From: Cudoniella acicularis
Taxonomy: Eukaryota; Ascomycota; Leotiomycetes; Helotiales; Helotiaceae
NCBI GenBank assembly: GCA_013054445.1
Contig: JAAMPI010000173.1
Span: forward strand, 1 to 56,432
Direction of reading: 5' to 3'
Length of the DNA: 56,432 nt
Of the stretch, positions 36,400-48,176 are shown piece by piece (within the stretch, counting starts at the first letter, position 1; each line of letters begins with the position of its first letter). The position numbers and the translations under genes are program-made. The notes under the pieces are model-generated. The model saw only the letters and a program-made list of their open reading frames with translations. It was not told the origin of the DNA and searched no databases.

Positions 36400-37212
36400 T
36401 TATCTAGAGCGCATAGGCCACTCCTGTCCGTATAACTTCTTATGCCGTTCAAGTCTTACTGCTATTATTACTTCCTCTTCCTCGCTATTCTTAAGGACCT
36501 CGACGCTAGGGTAAAAGTATTCTTCACCGTAGTGAATTATAATCTCCTGTCTAATCTCGATGTCCTCTTCCGTAATAACTTGAATAGATAGCCCTCTTCT
36601 CGAAAGTCGAGCGTTAAATTCGCGGCTATGATTTACCAAACTTGCCGGCCCGACTATTATATAGGTACCGATGTCGAGCTTCAGGAGACTAAAATCCTGC
36701 CTACTATGCTTTATTGCCTCCTGCTCATTCGTATCCACACGAGCCTTTATTCCTTAAAGATACTTAATATCTTGGCCCTTCTTAACAAACTCTCGTATAA
36801 TAATAGCCGCACCCTGGCCCTTTGGCCCAAACCGATCTGTGTTTGAAACCTCGAAGGGGCAATCAGGTAAATAGATATTAAGATATTTACGGAGATATAT
36901 TCCGAAGGCGTGTTTCGTACTAGAACACGAGGCGATAAACTACGTAAATTTATCAAGCTAGAGAAGTTATAAGACTGCCGTAGGTATATCTTGTTGTTTG
37001 ATAACAGAACAACGTAGTGTGGTAATGACTTGATCATTCCCTTTAGTGTTCGGCTGATAATTGAAGTCAAATTTTCGTGTTAGCAACTAGTATACCTATA
37101 AATAATTAGAAGCTATAGAATTCGTGATTAGAAGGATACTCACTTGGTCAATAAGCGTGGCTATAAGGAAATCATCAAATTCTCCAAGCGTAGTGCTTGT
37201 TAGGCGGCCTAT
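36400..37212 (-). pseudogene. SUV4-20/SET9-type histone H4K20 methyltransferase, RIP relic
   Basis: Exon 1 is 37212-37144 (23 codons, LGEFDDFLIATLIDQ), the intron 37143-37054 (GTGAGT..CTAAC..CAG), and exon 2 runs from 37053 to TAA at 36402-36400, keeping frame. Exon 2 has IYLRKYLNIYLPDCPFEVS, GAAIIIREFVKKGQDIKYL, a VGPASLVNHSREFNARL NH motif, IQVITEEDIEIRQEI and HYGEEYF. This order (pre-SET helices, YLPDCPFEV, NHxxxxNA, YGxxYF) is that of the fungal SET9/Suv4-20 family, which methylates histone H4 Lys20 in the nucleus. NHDC Cys is replaced. The expected start codon reads ATA (37212-37210), consistent with RIP of ATG. Only a few Gln/Trp-type stops remain. It is shorter than usual (no long C-terminal tail). 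Confidence 0.75.
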
Positions 37213-38557
37213 GGTGAGTTCTTTTAGGCTTCCTATAGAGGCTTGAGTGAAAACCAGGAGATGTGTTCCTGGATATATATCCGTCGAGACACAACCCTCG
37301 CCTCTATATTAATATAGCTCCGCTGGTGATTCTGCCTTGACTCTCGCCGGCATGTACTTTCCCACCATTCCGAAGCATATACAGCCACAGCGTGTCCAGT
37401 CCCGTATATGACTTGGTCGGTGCATGAAACCGAGACTGGGGAGCTAAGATGGTACGGCGAATCCTCCTGTGCATGGACACCATGACTCAGTCTGGTTACA
37501 ATAGACGTTTAAGCAGTACATGAAAGGCAAGGCAGACCGGCGCCACTGGCAAAGCTACGCTGACGGAGGAAGTTGAAAGGTATGTAGTGGCGGAGCTATG
37601 CCGTAGGAAAGTATCCGACATTCTCATCCCCTTGAAGAGCTGAGAACCTATGCAGATCAACACAACCATGCCAGTGGAGACACAAGGTTTAACTGTCCCG
37701 TGAAAGGCTTTTCACGCGAAGGGATAATGCAGAATGCCGTCACAAGGCTCATCTGCCCCTGAATGCCCACACTTATACACTTCCCAAGCCACCCCTCGGA
37801 GGTGCACTCCTGCCGCATGGTGCCTTCCAGGCACAGGAAGCTTTAGCTACATAGTGGATCAGTTAAAGCAGTCGTCATGCGGAGGATTCGGCTCCACTCA
37901 AGACCGACCGCTTTCCATGCCTCAGCCCCGGACCGGCTTCCTTGATTCTAATACCATGCACCTTTCTTGGCTGGCCATTACCTTACCTGGAAGGAACTGC
38001 CGCAGGAGCGCATTTCCGCGTGGTGGCTTAGGTGATACATGAGTGTGGGTACCTTCTTCATATGCATTCCAAGTCTATAGCACCCGAAACCGGCTTTCTC
38101 AAACATACTCTTATGAAATGTCGAGCTTTATTTTACTAGCGCACAGCCTTACCTCTTTAGGGGCCGTCCTATGCTCATCTGCAGATTTGTCTGACTCATT
38201 CGTTTTAGGGCATTTGGCTAGGCTGCTCTGGCTATCCGCCCACACATCTATATTAATTATCTTTCCCTTTAATGTCTCTGGGTGTACTGTGCTATAACAA
38301 CTCAACTCAACTCAACTCAACTCAACTCAAATCAACTCACCTCAACTATCCGCTTGACTACCCTAGTTCGCAAAGCCATAGGGCAATATTGGCAGGTTGT
38401 ATGTCCGGATCGACAACAGCAATTGACTACTCTTGCCTAGGGCAAGCTAGGATGTATTCTACCAGATGGATATGCAGGCTATCATTTGTAACAGCAATTA
38501 ATAGTGCCAATGCGCAAGCAGTAAGACTAGACCTTCAGATGAAATGCTATTATATAA
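37213..38557. other. Nearly un-mutated island without a convincing gene
   Basis: Rich in CA/TG and close to normal composition, in contrast to both flanks. Open frames at 37734-38042 and 38043-38297 are short, abut each other and show no domain. Contains the AACTC microsatellite at 38298-38347. Confidence 0.5.
38298..38347. repeat. (CAACT)n pentanucleotide microsatellite
   Basis: About ten copies of CAACT with two interruptions. Confidence 0.95.
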
Positions 38558-39390
38558 CTAATTCAAATTAGAAAAGATTTTCCTTATAGAAAGAACATTA
38601 GGGAAACCGAAATAAAGTCGAAGCTTCGAGATTACCTAGCTGATCTCGAAGGTAATACTAAAGGGGATTCACCACAAACCGAAGAGGATACCAAAGAGGA
38701 TCCGTCATCACTACTTATCGATATCTATATCAGAACTAGATTTCCTGAAGGGGACTACCCTCCTATCGGAGATTACCTTAGTCAACGCGATATCCTAGCA
38801 CTAGTAGAGATGCTCTTCGATAATCTCCTTGGAGCTTGGGTAAATAAAAGAATTGTTTGTGTTGGTGACTACTCCGACACCTTACCGCCTGAATATCAAT
38901 CAGCGTCAAAAACTCTATACGACACAAGCTATACAGAGGTGCTATCACTTAGTGATTGTGCTAAACAGTTCCTAGAGAACCTGAAATCCGACTCGGACAA
39001 AGCAGACGCATTTCGAGTAGAATACTCTCGGCTTCTTGAAGAATCTTTTCCTTCGGACCAACAACATGTCTTACTCAACTTGACCAGCCGAGAGTATGTG
39101 TTTGGCGAGTGCAGTAGTGTGAAAGAGTTAGGCCTAGACAGGAATTCATAGAGCCTTAGAGATGCGGCAATGTCACGTATCTGTTGGTCTCAAGATATAT
39201 CAGTCTCTATAAACTATGATGGTAGCGACCTTATATAAGGCCAGTGGGCAGGCCATCGATTCAAAATTATCCCGATATCAATACTCGATGAGATCACGAA
39301 AGGTAAACAAGATTGGAGGGACGCTAGTGAAGAGGTATATCAGGTGCTTTACGCAATTCGGAAAGCAGAAGGCAATTGATAGGACGAGTC
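38558..39390 (+). pseudogene. Conserved fungal hypothetical protein, lightly RIP-mutated
   Basis: The frame is open from 38558 to a TAG at 39149-39151 (ATG only at 38810), then continues past it through one more stop to about 39387. Motifs: DILALVEMLFDNLLGAWVNK, RIVCVGDYSDTLPPEY, HVLLNLTSREYVFGE, SRICWSQDISVSINYDG and GQWAGHRFKIIPI. I associate NLT.(R/K)EYV followed by ICWSS with a widespread fungal hypothetical family whose function is unknown to me. The 5' end is unclear: no ATG lies before 38810 in frame, so an upstream exon is probable. Stops fit Gln/Trp positions. Confidence 0.6.
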
Positions 39391-40082
39391 TCCTTTATAA
39401 TTAAACTATAAATGCATCGGAGTTTGTGTTGCTATTCTAGGCATATTAAAGTTTTATACAAACTGCTTTTGTATTTCGTTTCGAATCATCTGTTAAGAAG
39501 GTTAGATACTTTGCACGTGATACTAAGCTAGGATAGACTCCGCCTGTATTAAGAGTTTGGAAGTGTAGCAGCGGGTTAGGTGAATGGTATAAAAATTTGA
39601 AATTCTGTTATCAGCCATTTCGTGATCTATAATGACTTAGCTCGAGCTTAACCGAGGAGCCGCATTGTCAGGGGTAATATCACGTGCCTTCGGCTAATAT
39701 AAAATATAGCAAAATAAATTGGAACTTTTACGGATAAAAATAACGCGAATGAATATAGTAGCCAGATGTTAAAGTTTATAGATGAATTTACAACTAATTC
39801 TTTATTATACCCCCAAATACTGACCTGAACACGTCTAGATGAGCCCGAAGGGGAGTATTCTATATCTTCTATTCCCGACCCCCAGAAATAGCCTGGATCC
39901 ACGACTTATTCACTAGGGCCAAGGCTAGGTGCCACCATGCGGCTCTTCAGCCAAAGCTCGAGCCAAGTCAACATCGACACACGAAATGACATCCTGAAAC
40001 ACTATAAATTATCAACTCCTCGATCAAAATAGTATATATTCTTTTCATATATAGCCAATCGATCCTGCGTATTATACCTCAA
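39391..40082. other. Intergenic
   Basis: AT-rich. The short minus ORF 39648-39902 has no recognisable features. No gene supported. Confidence 0.4.
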
Positions 40083-41436
40083 TTATTCTTCCACTTCCTC
40101 TCTAAAAAGATCCTCGCCGTCGATCCAATTCTTAGTTTCTATCAAACTTTCACGCCGTCCCTCTAATAACGAATACCTATCTAGCAAGACCATCGAATCA
40201 TAATATGGCACCCTATCATGAAATTCCTCCTCTATCTTCTGTTTTTCTGCCTTATTGTCGTTTATCAGGCTACGAAGAACCTTAGAAGGATGAAAGAGGC
40301 TGCTCTCAGAAGTCCCTATCTGACGGCCTAAAATGACACTTTGAATATCCGCCAAACAAACGCGTTGTCGTCTAAGCTGATTCTAATACTCCCAGAAGCC
40401 ATCAGCCATCTTCATCCCACCACCCTCACGTACGAAACGAAATGCTTGCCTTCTCTGCATTCGCTCCTCTTCTTCGGTTGCCTTAATAAGGATGTCGATG
40501 GTCAAGGTTGATTTCTTGTGCTTCTTAAGCGGAGGTTCGTCGTCGAAATCTGCGATAATAGTCTCCGAATCTGCTAATAGTTAGCGGTGTTAACACGAAA
40601 TAGAGATAGGGGTCTTACCTGTATCGTCATTATCAGTGATAAGATCATACTCAACCATTTCCCCAAACGTCCTCTTAGATCGAGACTTGTCTTTTGATAA
40701 TTGGTCTAAGATGTTTTAGAGTGGGTCCTTATAACATGGACAGCGCCAGTCTTCCATAGCAGCGCAAGAGAGATGTAGTACGCGATTACAAATCTCATAA
40801 GTCCATATAAACGAAACCGGCTTGACACATTTCTTACAAATAGGGCATTCCTGGTGTCTATTTATAATATCTTCATTCTTGGATTTCTCACCACCCTCGT
40901 TAGAGTCACTGATCTCTTCGGTCGAATCTTTGATGATACGCTCAGTCCTACCGGCGACGGAACGTAGATTAGAGAGCGAGGCTACTACGATAACAACCGT
41001 TTTCAGCTTTCGTCCTGGCCGGCGGTTAGGTATAGGCACGCCTATGCTGTTGACTGTAGAAATTGTCAGAGAGTTCTATGCTTGAAGTGTCATTTGAAAT
41101 ACCTTCATCCGCCGGAATTTTTAGAGGATCTTCCGCCATTAAAGGGCTCTCTGTCAAACTTTCTGCAAGTTAGTAGCCTTTAGATAGGCTACTCATAGTT
41201 AATCGGCCGTTGGGTGGAATTTCCAAGGCTGACAGAGAAATTGGCATATTCTCCGCTGTCGATGGCTCTCTAGAAGTAGCTCCTTCAGTTGGTAGGCCAA
41301 TTTAAAGGCTGTCCAAAGGTTGCTACTGTTAGGACGTGCATTCCGTGAGCGGTTCGGTGGAGATACTAGAGGCAGGCAGATCTTTAAGAGTTTCTCTTGA
41401 TGCTAGGTCTGTCGAGAATGAGCTAAGGAAGGCCAT
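40083..41436 (-). pseudogene. Zinc-finger (RING/PHD-like) protein, RIP-broken
   Basis: Three exons keep one frame: 41436-41040, 40984-40619, 40570-40083, with introns 41039-40985 (55 nt) and 40618-40571 (48 nt, GTAAG..GCTAAC..CAG). The sum is 1251 nt, 417 codons. Exon 1 is Ser/Pro-rich and probably disordered. Exon 2 has a Cys/His cluster CPICKKC..CNRVLHLSC..WRCPC typical of a RING- or PHD-type zinc-binding finger. Exon 3 has a basic patch (PLKKHKKS) and charged helices (ATEEEERMQRRQAFRF, AEKQKIEEEFHDRV). All interrupting codons (for example in exon 1 and TAG after GFWEY) fit Gln. Possibly a nuclear regulatory protein, but that is inferred from the finger and basic patch only. Confidence 0.6.
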
Positions 41437-41644
41437 GCTACGAAGTGTTCTGAGTAGATCTGGTGGTGACAATTACTCGAGGAGTGATGTTAACTGAAAA
41501 TCAGAATGAAAGCTAGGAAAGCATTTGGCAAACGTGGTGGCCTTATGCAGTATATGCGTAGTCAAAGCTTTCAGCTTCCCTCTTACAACTAACGATGAGT
41601 TGCGTAACGTATTGCTACGCTGTGTCTCGGCATGATTTTAGCGG

Positions 41645-41830
41645 TCCTCACGGGACGGGTCATCACTCTTGGGCAAGGCTTTCTCAGCTTTCCCCCTGAA
41701 TACTCGATCCATATCATCGGGAAGGAGCGTTTCGAGCTCCTCACGGGACGGATCATCACTCTTGGGCAAGGCTTTCTCGGCTTTCCCCTAAATACTCGAT
41801 CTATATCATCGGGAAGGGAGAGTACTATAT
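41645..41830. repeat. 93-bp tandem duplication
   Basis: Two near-identical units begin at 41645 and 41738 (TCCTCACGGGACGG...). The period is 31 codons, but a one-base difference in a C run changes the frame of the second unit, so coding is doubtful. Confidence 0.9.
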
Positions 41831-42680
41831 TAGCGTAGATCGACTACTAATCTGACAGACTTATTAACGTCAACGAGGGAGCCTATATATATGTTTCGAG
41901 AGTCAACCCCGGCTAAGAATCGTACTACGACGATATTTGTTTCCTACGCGATATAAGCTAAGCCGCGAGACTATAGGAGCGTGCTTAGAAATGGTCACTA
42001 CTACCGAATGTTACTGCTTTTAGTCACCTTATATTAGCATAACATTAAGAATCTAGAGATCTAGGGGCATTAGATTCTGCCCGTGTTTAGTGATCTTCGA
42101 GAAGAACAACGGGAAGAGTTAGCTCTAAAGTGAAATCTTTCGGCCCTACAAACCCCCTCTCTATAACTAAGATCATAGTATCCTTTATCCCGCGCCAACA
42201 TCAGTCATGACGTCTCTATTCCTACGTCAAAGTATAAACAGGCCGCCTAGCTAATATTCGCCTAGGTGGCGCGACAGTCGGCGTTTCCTAGAACGTATAG
42301 AGATGGCTTAGCCGTCGGTTTAGGGATATTGACAGGGACAGGTCTAGGGTAAATCCTGCTAGAACGTTCTTTTAGCATGTGATAGTGGTTCGACTGTTAT
42401 CATGCTCGCCGAAGGATAGCCTAAGAGTATGCGGATCGTAAGCTAAACCCCGTTAGAAGCTATTTTCGACGTATGATAGCGGCTTGACTTATAACACGCC
42501 GGCGGAAGGATGGCTTATAGTATACGGATCAGGGGCTAAGCTTCTATGTCTCGTTTAGGCGGTTTGACGTATGCTACGCAGACAGCTAGTAGATCACGGA
42601 CAGGCTAGGCTAGATCTGCTGCCTGATATACGGTGACGAAGCTGCTATAGAAGGTATATATCAGGGGTGCTAGTGTTTTT

Positions 42681-42896
42681 TATACCGAGTAGCGGGGCTG
42701 CCAGGAATCTGCCTTAATCCCTCTTATACCTGTTCTAGCTAGCTAACGATTCCTATACCAAGTAGTAGGCTACCAGGAATCTACCTTAATCTCCGTCCCG
42801 TCTGCTTTAGCTGGCTAGCGATTCTTATACCGAGTAGTAGGGATATTAAGAATCTGCCTTGATCCTCCTCCCGTTTGGGCTTAGCTAGCCGGTGTT
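42681..42896. repeat. 72-73-bp minisatellite, three copies
   Basis: Units start at 42681, 42754 and 42826 with TATACC(G/A)AGTAG and share CAGGAATCTGCCTTAATC and TAGCTAGCTA blocks. Differences are mostly C/T and G/A. Confidence 0.85.
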
Positions 42897-43034
42897 TCTC
42901 ATGCGGAAAGGTAGGCTAAGCGCTGCTACTCAAGTCGGAGATTATAGATACTTCGATTCTAGGAGATAAGTATCAGGGAGCCGGAGGTTTACTTCGGCCA
43001 GTTTAATCATTATATACAATCTTCTATCTTTATC

Positions 43035-43140
43035 ACTGCCTTTATCACTTNATNANATATCACCCTTCATCACATATCACCCTTTATCACCATATCACTA
43101 TATCACTATTTTCATCACTCATTTAACACCACCTTTATCA
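43035..43140. repeat. ATCAC-rich low-complexity stretch upstream of coiled-coil gene
   Basis: Repeated (T)ATCAC(C) words, with three N near 43060 at CA/TA-type positions. It precedes the ATG at 43172 by about 30 bases, so it may lie in the promoter or 5' leader. Confidence 0.7.
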
Positions 43141-43171
43141 CTATCCCTACCTGTTCGACGCACCTTATAAC

Positions 43172-44938
43172 ATGGCTGCCCGTAGGACTAGAGCACAATT
43201 AAGACCTTTACAATCGAAAGCAGCAACCACCGCCACTATACTAGTAGAATCTCTAACCACGGAGAGTCTATCTGAAAATCAGTAAGCTCCGTCATCTATT
43301 ATAGTGTGTCCGCTATCAGGAGATGCCCCCTTTAAAGACCAACCTACTCTAGAGAATCTCAGAGTTATCCTAACTACTAGAGAAGCTCCCTCTAAAGCTC
43401 CGCTTGTAAAGGAGCCTTTAACAACTTTGCTATACTTGGGGAGTCCCTCTAAAGGCCAACCAACTACGGAAGCCTAGGCTATAGATCAGCAAACTACGGA
43501 AGGCCCTATAACAAACCAACAAGCGGAGAAAGCTCTTAAAGATACTCTAGCTTCGGCAATTCTCCCTAATGGCCGATCTGCTATAGATAGCCCTATAGCG
43601 AACCTACTAGACAGAGAAACTCCGAAAGAGCTAAGAGAAAGTTCCTCCTAAGTCTAATCAATAGCGGAACGCCTATCTAAAGACTATCTAGTCAAGAGTC
43701 TTCTAACTCGCCCTAGCTTAGGAAAGCAATCAGGTAAAATTCTCTTTCGTTACCTTCCGTATATTCTCTAACATTCTTCTAGACGTTTCTACGGCTGATT
43801 TAGATCAAGAGCCTTAAAAGGACTTGCTATCTTATCTACTAAGTTCTGATGCCGCTAAAGATACTTCTTAGCCTACGAACGACGAAGCAAATAGTCAGAA
43901 GCACAAACGTAAAGAATCAGGCAAGTTAAGCTAGCTGCTTTTAAGAGATTAAGCTAATTAAAATATGTTTAAGTGACTATCATCGATTTGACTAGCATCG
44001 ATTCTAAAGATAAATCTGAGCTATCTGCTAGTGATAGTCACTATAGACCAAGTCCTTTACTAGAGTTCGAAATTGTTAGTAGCGATTTCGATAGTATATA
44101 AGACAGCGAATATATACGTAAAAAAATGTTAGGTTTGTATATAAAACGTCTAGCCTCTGCCCTACTTGATTCCGTAGACGCTACCGATGCCCTGTTGAAT
44201 TCCCTATAAGCCTCTACTAGTAAAGCTCCTAAGGATAAATCCACGAGCCGACGTAAAGCATATTAACCTAGACCGTATATGCCTATAAACGAGGACACGA
44301 GTACCAGTTCAAATGACTCTAACGATGATATCATCGATGTCATATCTGCTAAGAGGCCATCAAACTCCTCTAAGCGCTCGTTCAAAATCGCTGATGACGA
44401 AGTCAATGACTATGCTATATCATACAAGCGCCCTAAGGCGGGTAAGGACACTACTCTTCTCGACAGCCAGGTTAACCCACCTTAAGATATAGGAGCTTCT
44501 GGTAGTAGTCCTAAGGCTAAATTATAACGGAAGACACGCTCCAGGTTTAGCGGACGTTCGTTAAGGGATTCTATTAACACAGAATCTGGATAGCTAGATA
44601 CTGCTCTATAGAGTTTAGAAAATTTCCGCTAGCTCTCCTTAGATAGAACAGTATAGTACTCGAAGCTTATCAAACTCGAAGATGAAATCGCTAAGTTACT
44701 TGAGCATATCTTAATCGAGGATCGGCTATAACAGCTCCGCAAACTCATCGAACAACTTCGTAAATTGGAGGAGAGAAGGCGCGGCTTTATAGCTAAGATA
44801 TATCGAAATGTTATTTCTGAATATAGTGAGTATAATAATATAAAAGAAACCGTTGAGCAGTGGATCTTAGAGGAGACGAAGGTCTCGAAGCGGATTAAAA
44901 GATCTAATTAGGATGTTAAAGGATTGACTCTGTCCTAA
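43172..44938 (+). pseudogene. 554-residue nuclear-type coiled-coil protein, RIP-broken, with GC-AG intron
   Basis: Exons 43172-43733, 43783-43920 and 43974-44938 total 1665 nt (555 codons). Intron 1 (49 nt) is GT..CTAAC..AG. Intron 2 (53 nt) has the donor AG|GCAAGT, a classical GC-AG form, with CTAAT and TTTAAG. The N-terminus is low-complexity (Pro/Thr/Ser, repeated EAPSK/TTE). Exon 2 ends in a basic KHKRKES segment. The middle is Ser/Asp-rich with KRP patches (SAKRPSNSSKRS). The C-terminus is a coiled coil: KLEDEIAKLLEHIL, QLRKLIEQLRKLEERRRG. About fifteen in-frame stops, nearly all TAA/TAG fitting Gln. No known domain. Likely nuclear because of the basic patches, which is inference. Confidence 0.6.
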
Positions 44939-45991
44939 ATATATCTAGTATTTATACGAAATCATAATATATAACTCTAAGCCTATTATTTTAAGTAAAC
45001 GAACTAGTATCCGAGCAACTTCTCGACGGTTCTATAACAGGTGAGCAGTTTAATAATGACTATAGCTGCTCACCTAGTAAGGACAAGATGTCGACAGTTT
45101 ACCCGAATGCCGATCATGGCTACTAGTTCCTATCATGTCGAGTTTGGAGACAAAAGTACTTATAACTCTATAAGTAACTAATCTTATTGATTATAGATAT
45201 GATATTGCCTTTTATTTTTTATAACGATGTCTGACCTGTGAATAGGGGTCTAAGCCGCGACGAAACAGTCCTCGCAATACGGCAAAGAGCTCGTTTAAGG
45301 ACTTCGTTGTGAATGATAGCCTATAGATAGGCAAAATTTTATAAGACATTGATAAAGTCATATAGTTGACTGATTATGTCCTTATAGCGAGTGAAAAGGT
45401 CGCCTAAGAGAGCCAAAATCAAAAACTCAACTAATTAAATCCTAAAAATATATTAGAGACTATAGAGGCGAGGAAATGAAAGTCACGACCGTTTGGAGAA
45501 ACTCTGAGTAGTGGGATTTAAGGAGAATTTGATGACTAGGGGCATCTATTTATACTAGAAACAGTTACTATATCTATTCCCGTATTTGCTATATAAGGTA
45601 CTTTCTGAAATTCTCTCTTATCTAGCTTTATCCGCTAACGTATGCCTCCGAAGTCGCTTACGGCAGTCACTGCTAGGGCACGATTATATATTCATTTGGA
45701 AACTGTATTTTAGGTAATAGCTTAAGTAAGTTGAAACTAGATTATTAGTACTATACTACGCTAACTCTTTTTTTATAGTTTATTCGGGCCAGCCGATATA
45801 GGAAACTGGAGTAATGTAAGGGGCTAACGAAAAACAAAGAGAAAGAGTTACCTAATAAAACTTAAGAACGTAATAAGCTAAAAGACGAAGCTATAAACAT
45901 ATAAAAAATGAACCTCCTAATCCTCTACTTCTAGATCACCCTAGTCTGCCTATCCGCTAGCTGTGTTTAGCCTAGCCTGTTTTATTAGTTG
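44939..45991. other. Intergenic, RIP-mutated
   Basis: No frame with recognisable or continuous coding was found. Confidence 0.4.
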
Positions 45992-47683
45992 TTAGACTAG
46001 TAACGTTATGTTGGCTATATTAGTACTAAGTTCGTCAACTTTTGCTAATTTCGTCTCTATTAAAGCTATTCTCTCTTCTATCTTCTTAAGTGTTAAATCT
46101 AAAGAGCTTCTACTAGTATTGATCTTTTCTTTAGTATCAATCTTCTTAGTTTTGATCTCTAAGTTTCTAGGTAATGCCGAATTAAGCCGCTCCGATTTCA
46201 ATTTGTCTAGTAACTCTTTATCTTCGGTCGCTATAGTCTACGAATTCGGCTTGACGTCCTATAGCGAAGTGATCCCCTTCTTTTCGTAGTACCTGCGAAT
46301 ATAGCCTTCTTTAGCCTTCTTTCTAACCATATTTAAAAATCCCGTCTTGTTTAGGACGGTAAATCTATCTGCTATTATAACGCTATAGAGCACCTCGGGA
46401 CATATAGGCTTGGTCCTTATTCTTAGGTCTGTCTTCTCCCTCTTTCTTATAACGTAAAATTTAAATTCTCTAAAATCCTTTCTATCTACCTTCCGCTATA
46501 CTTTTACTAGCCGGCCCTTTTTATCTGTTTTACCTATCAACTTTATCCCCGGCGTTAGGAAGTACTTCTATAGCTTAATTATGTTAATATCGTCTCGGAA
46601 TTCGAAGTTTAGGTCCTCGGGGTCGGTATATAGAAGCTCTATACAACAGAGAGACCTTAAGACGTCGTCCTTCGTCCTCTGTCGACTAGTAATAATCCGC
46701 TCTCTAGTCGGGAGGGGATATGTTACCTAGGGAAACTTTATATTCCCAAACTTCCTCGCTACCGCCTTATCAACTACCGCCTTGCTAACAGCCGCCTTGT
46801 CAGCCGCCGCCTTGTCAACCGCCGCCTTGTCAACCGCCGCCTTGTCAACCGCCGCCTTGTCGACCGGCGGCTTGTCAGCTGCCGCCTTATCAGCTACCGC
46901 TTTGTCTGCCTTCTTCTTGGCTCTCTTCTCTGCCTTCCTTTTAGCTAATGTTTCGTCTGCCCCTTTTTTGGCTGCTTGAGCCTGTGCCACAACTTCTTCG
47001 CTTAGGGGGGTTATAAGCCAATTCTAGGGATAGTGGTGTTTGGTGTTTATCTCCCGCAGAATAGCATTTATCTTATCAATTTTCTTTACCGACTCCTGGT
47101 CAGCAGGCTCGCCTTCACCTCTCTTTAAAAGACGGTCCATATAGGGCTTGGCCATCTCGAAGTTTGATATAAAAAATAGAACATTGATGACCTATCCGTC
47201 CGGTGGGTTTTCCTCTTTCTCGTTTTGTTGCTTGATCTTGTCGTTCAAAGCCTTCAATACACCCAGGGCAGTCAGGTCGGTAGAATCGATCATAAGCTTC
47301 GCCAAATGCGGTATAGCTTCTTGATATACGTTCTAAATAATTTTAGACGGCTTTAGTATCGCGTCGGTTTCTGTTACACTATCCATTTCATCTTCGGGCA
47401 GGATAGGAACGACGTCTCCGTCACTATCAGTCTCGTAATCGCTTAATTCGCTATTAGATTTATTGCCGCCATGATTTTCTGTTTCTGTCGAATCCTAGCC
47501 GTTCGCTAAAGTCTCTGCTGCTGCTACTACTGCCGCCTGTCTGGCTTTATCGGCATCGATCCTGCCGTCCTCAACCGCTGGGGTTGCCAGTAGAGTGACT
47601 AAACCATTCTTGACTTCCGTCCCTCCTTGCTTGTTGCCGTCCACCCCCAGATCATTACTCATGTCTGTCCCTACCGCGGCCAT
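45992..47683 (-). pseudogene. 563-residue hypothetical with Ala/Asp/Lys repeat and C-terminal coiled coil, RIP-broken
   Basis: A continuous frame of 564 codons from ATG at 47683-47681, interrupted only by TAG/TAA at Gln/Trp positions. An acidic, Ala-rich N-terminal part (DYETDSDGDVV) is followed by a globular helical segment (HLAKLMIDSTDLTALGVLKAL, FEMAKPYMDRLLKRGE). Then come KRKAEKRAKKKADKA and about eight repeats of (V/A)DKAA encoded by a 15-bp minisatellite, a possible second folded part (DDVLRSLCCIELLYTDPEDL, KKGRLVKV..KVDRKDFREFKF), and a final coiled coil (LTLKKIEERIALIETKLAKVDEL). I do not recognise a family. The final TAA at 45992 could be the true stop or a mutated Gln. The basic linker suggests nucleic-acid or nuclear association (inference). 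Confidence 0.6.
46782..46880. repeat. 15-bp minisatellite GCCGCCTTGTCAACC
   Basis: Five or six near-identical copies plus diverged edges, in frame with the minus-strand gene as VDKAA repeats. The plus frame (LSTAA repeats) is its shadow. Confidence 0.9.
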
Positions 47684-47777
47684 TTTTCAAATTAGAATCA
47701 GGTTCCGCTCAAGAGCTATAGCTTCGCCAAGGATCTGATCAATGCTAGAAGATTGCTCGCTATACAAGAGAGCTTTT

Positions 47778-47886
47778 TAGATTCAGGTTGTGACTTTGAT
47801 TTAGGCCGTGACTTTGATTCAGGTTGTGACTTGATTCAGGTTGTGACTTGATTCAGGTTGTGACTGATGCAGGTTGTGACTTGATT
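47778..47886. repeat. 16-18-bp minisatellite GATTCAGGTTGTGACTT
   Basis: Six copies just upstream of the 45992-47683 gene start, so possibly in its promoter. The second copy carries C-to-T type changes. Confidence 0.9.
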
Positions 47887-48176
47887 CTAGGTCTACCTAC
47901 TCGTTAGAGAAAGATTATTTTTTATATAGTTTATCCGGGAACCATTTAAGGCACCATTTATCTTAGGAGCCGACTCCGGTCCCCGCACTTCATAGAGCCA
48001 TAATAGGTCCCGCCGAATACTAAAGGTATATAAATTCTTTAGGGCGCCATTTCCGGTCCCTTTTTATTTAGCGGAGACCTAAGCGGTGTTAAAAATACGC
48101 ATACTAGTCAACCGGGTCACATTTCGGACGCCTTTATCCGCCCTAATAATAGAACATTTTGCTTTTGGCTTAAGAT

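Larger units (their letters stand above)
41831..43171. other. Intergenic with several tandem repeats
   Basis: No gene supported. Two diverged copies of a unit of about 100 bp lie at 42358-42545 (GATAGTGGTTCGACTGTTAT / GATAGCGGCTTGACTTATAA). The triplicated 72-73-bp unit and an ATCAC-rich stretch are listed separately. Confidence 0.6.

Noticed and set aside
37734..38297. Two abutting plus ORFs (102 and 84 codons)
   Set aside because: No domain, low-complexity tail over the microsatellite, no splice or start support.
46782..46979. Plus ORF rich in LSTAA repeats
   Set aside because: Shadow of the minus-strand VDKAA repeat gene, whose frame continues far on both sides.
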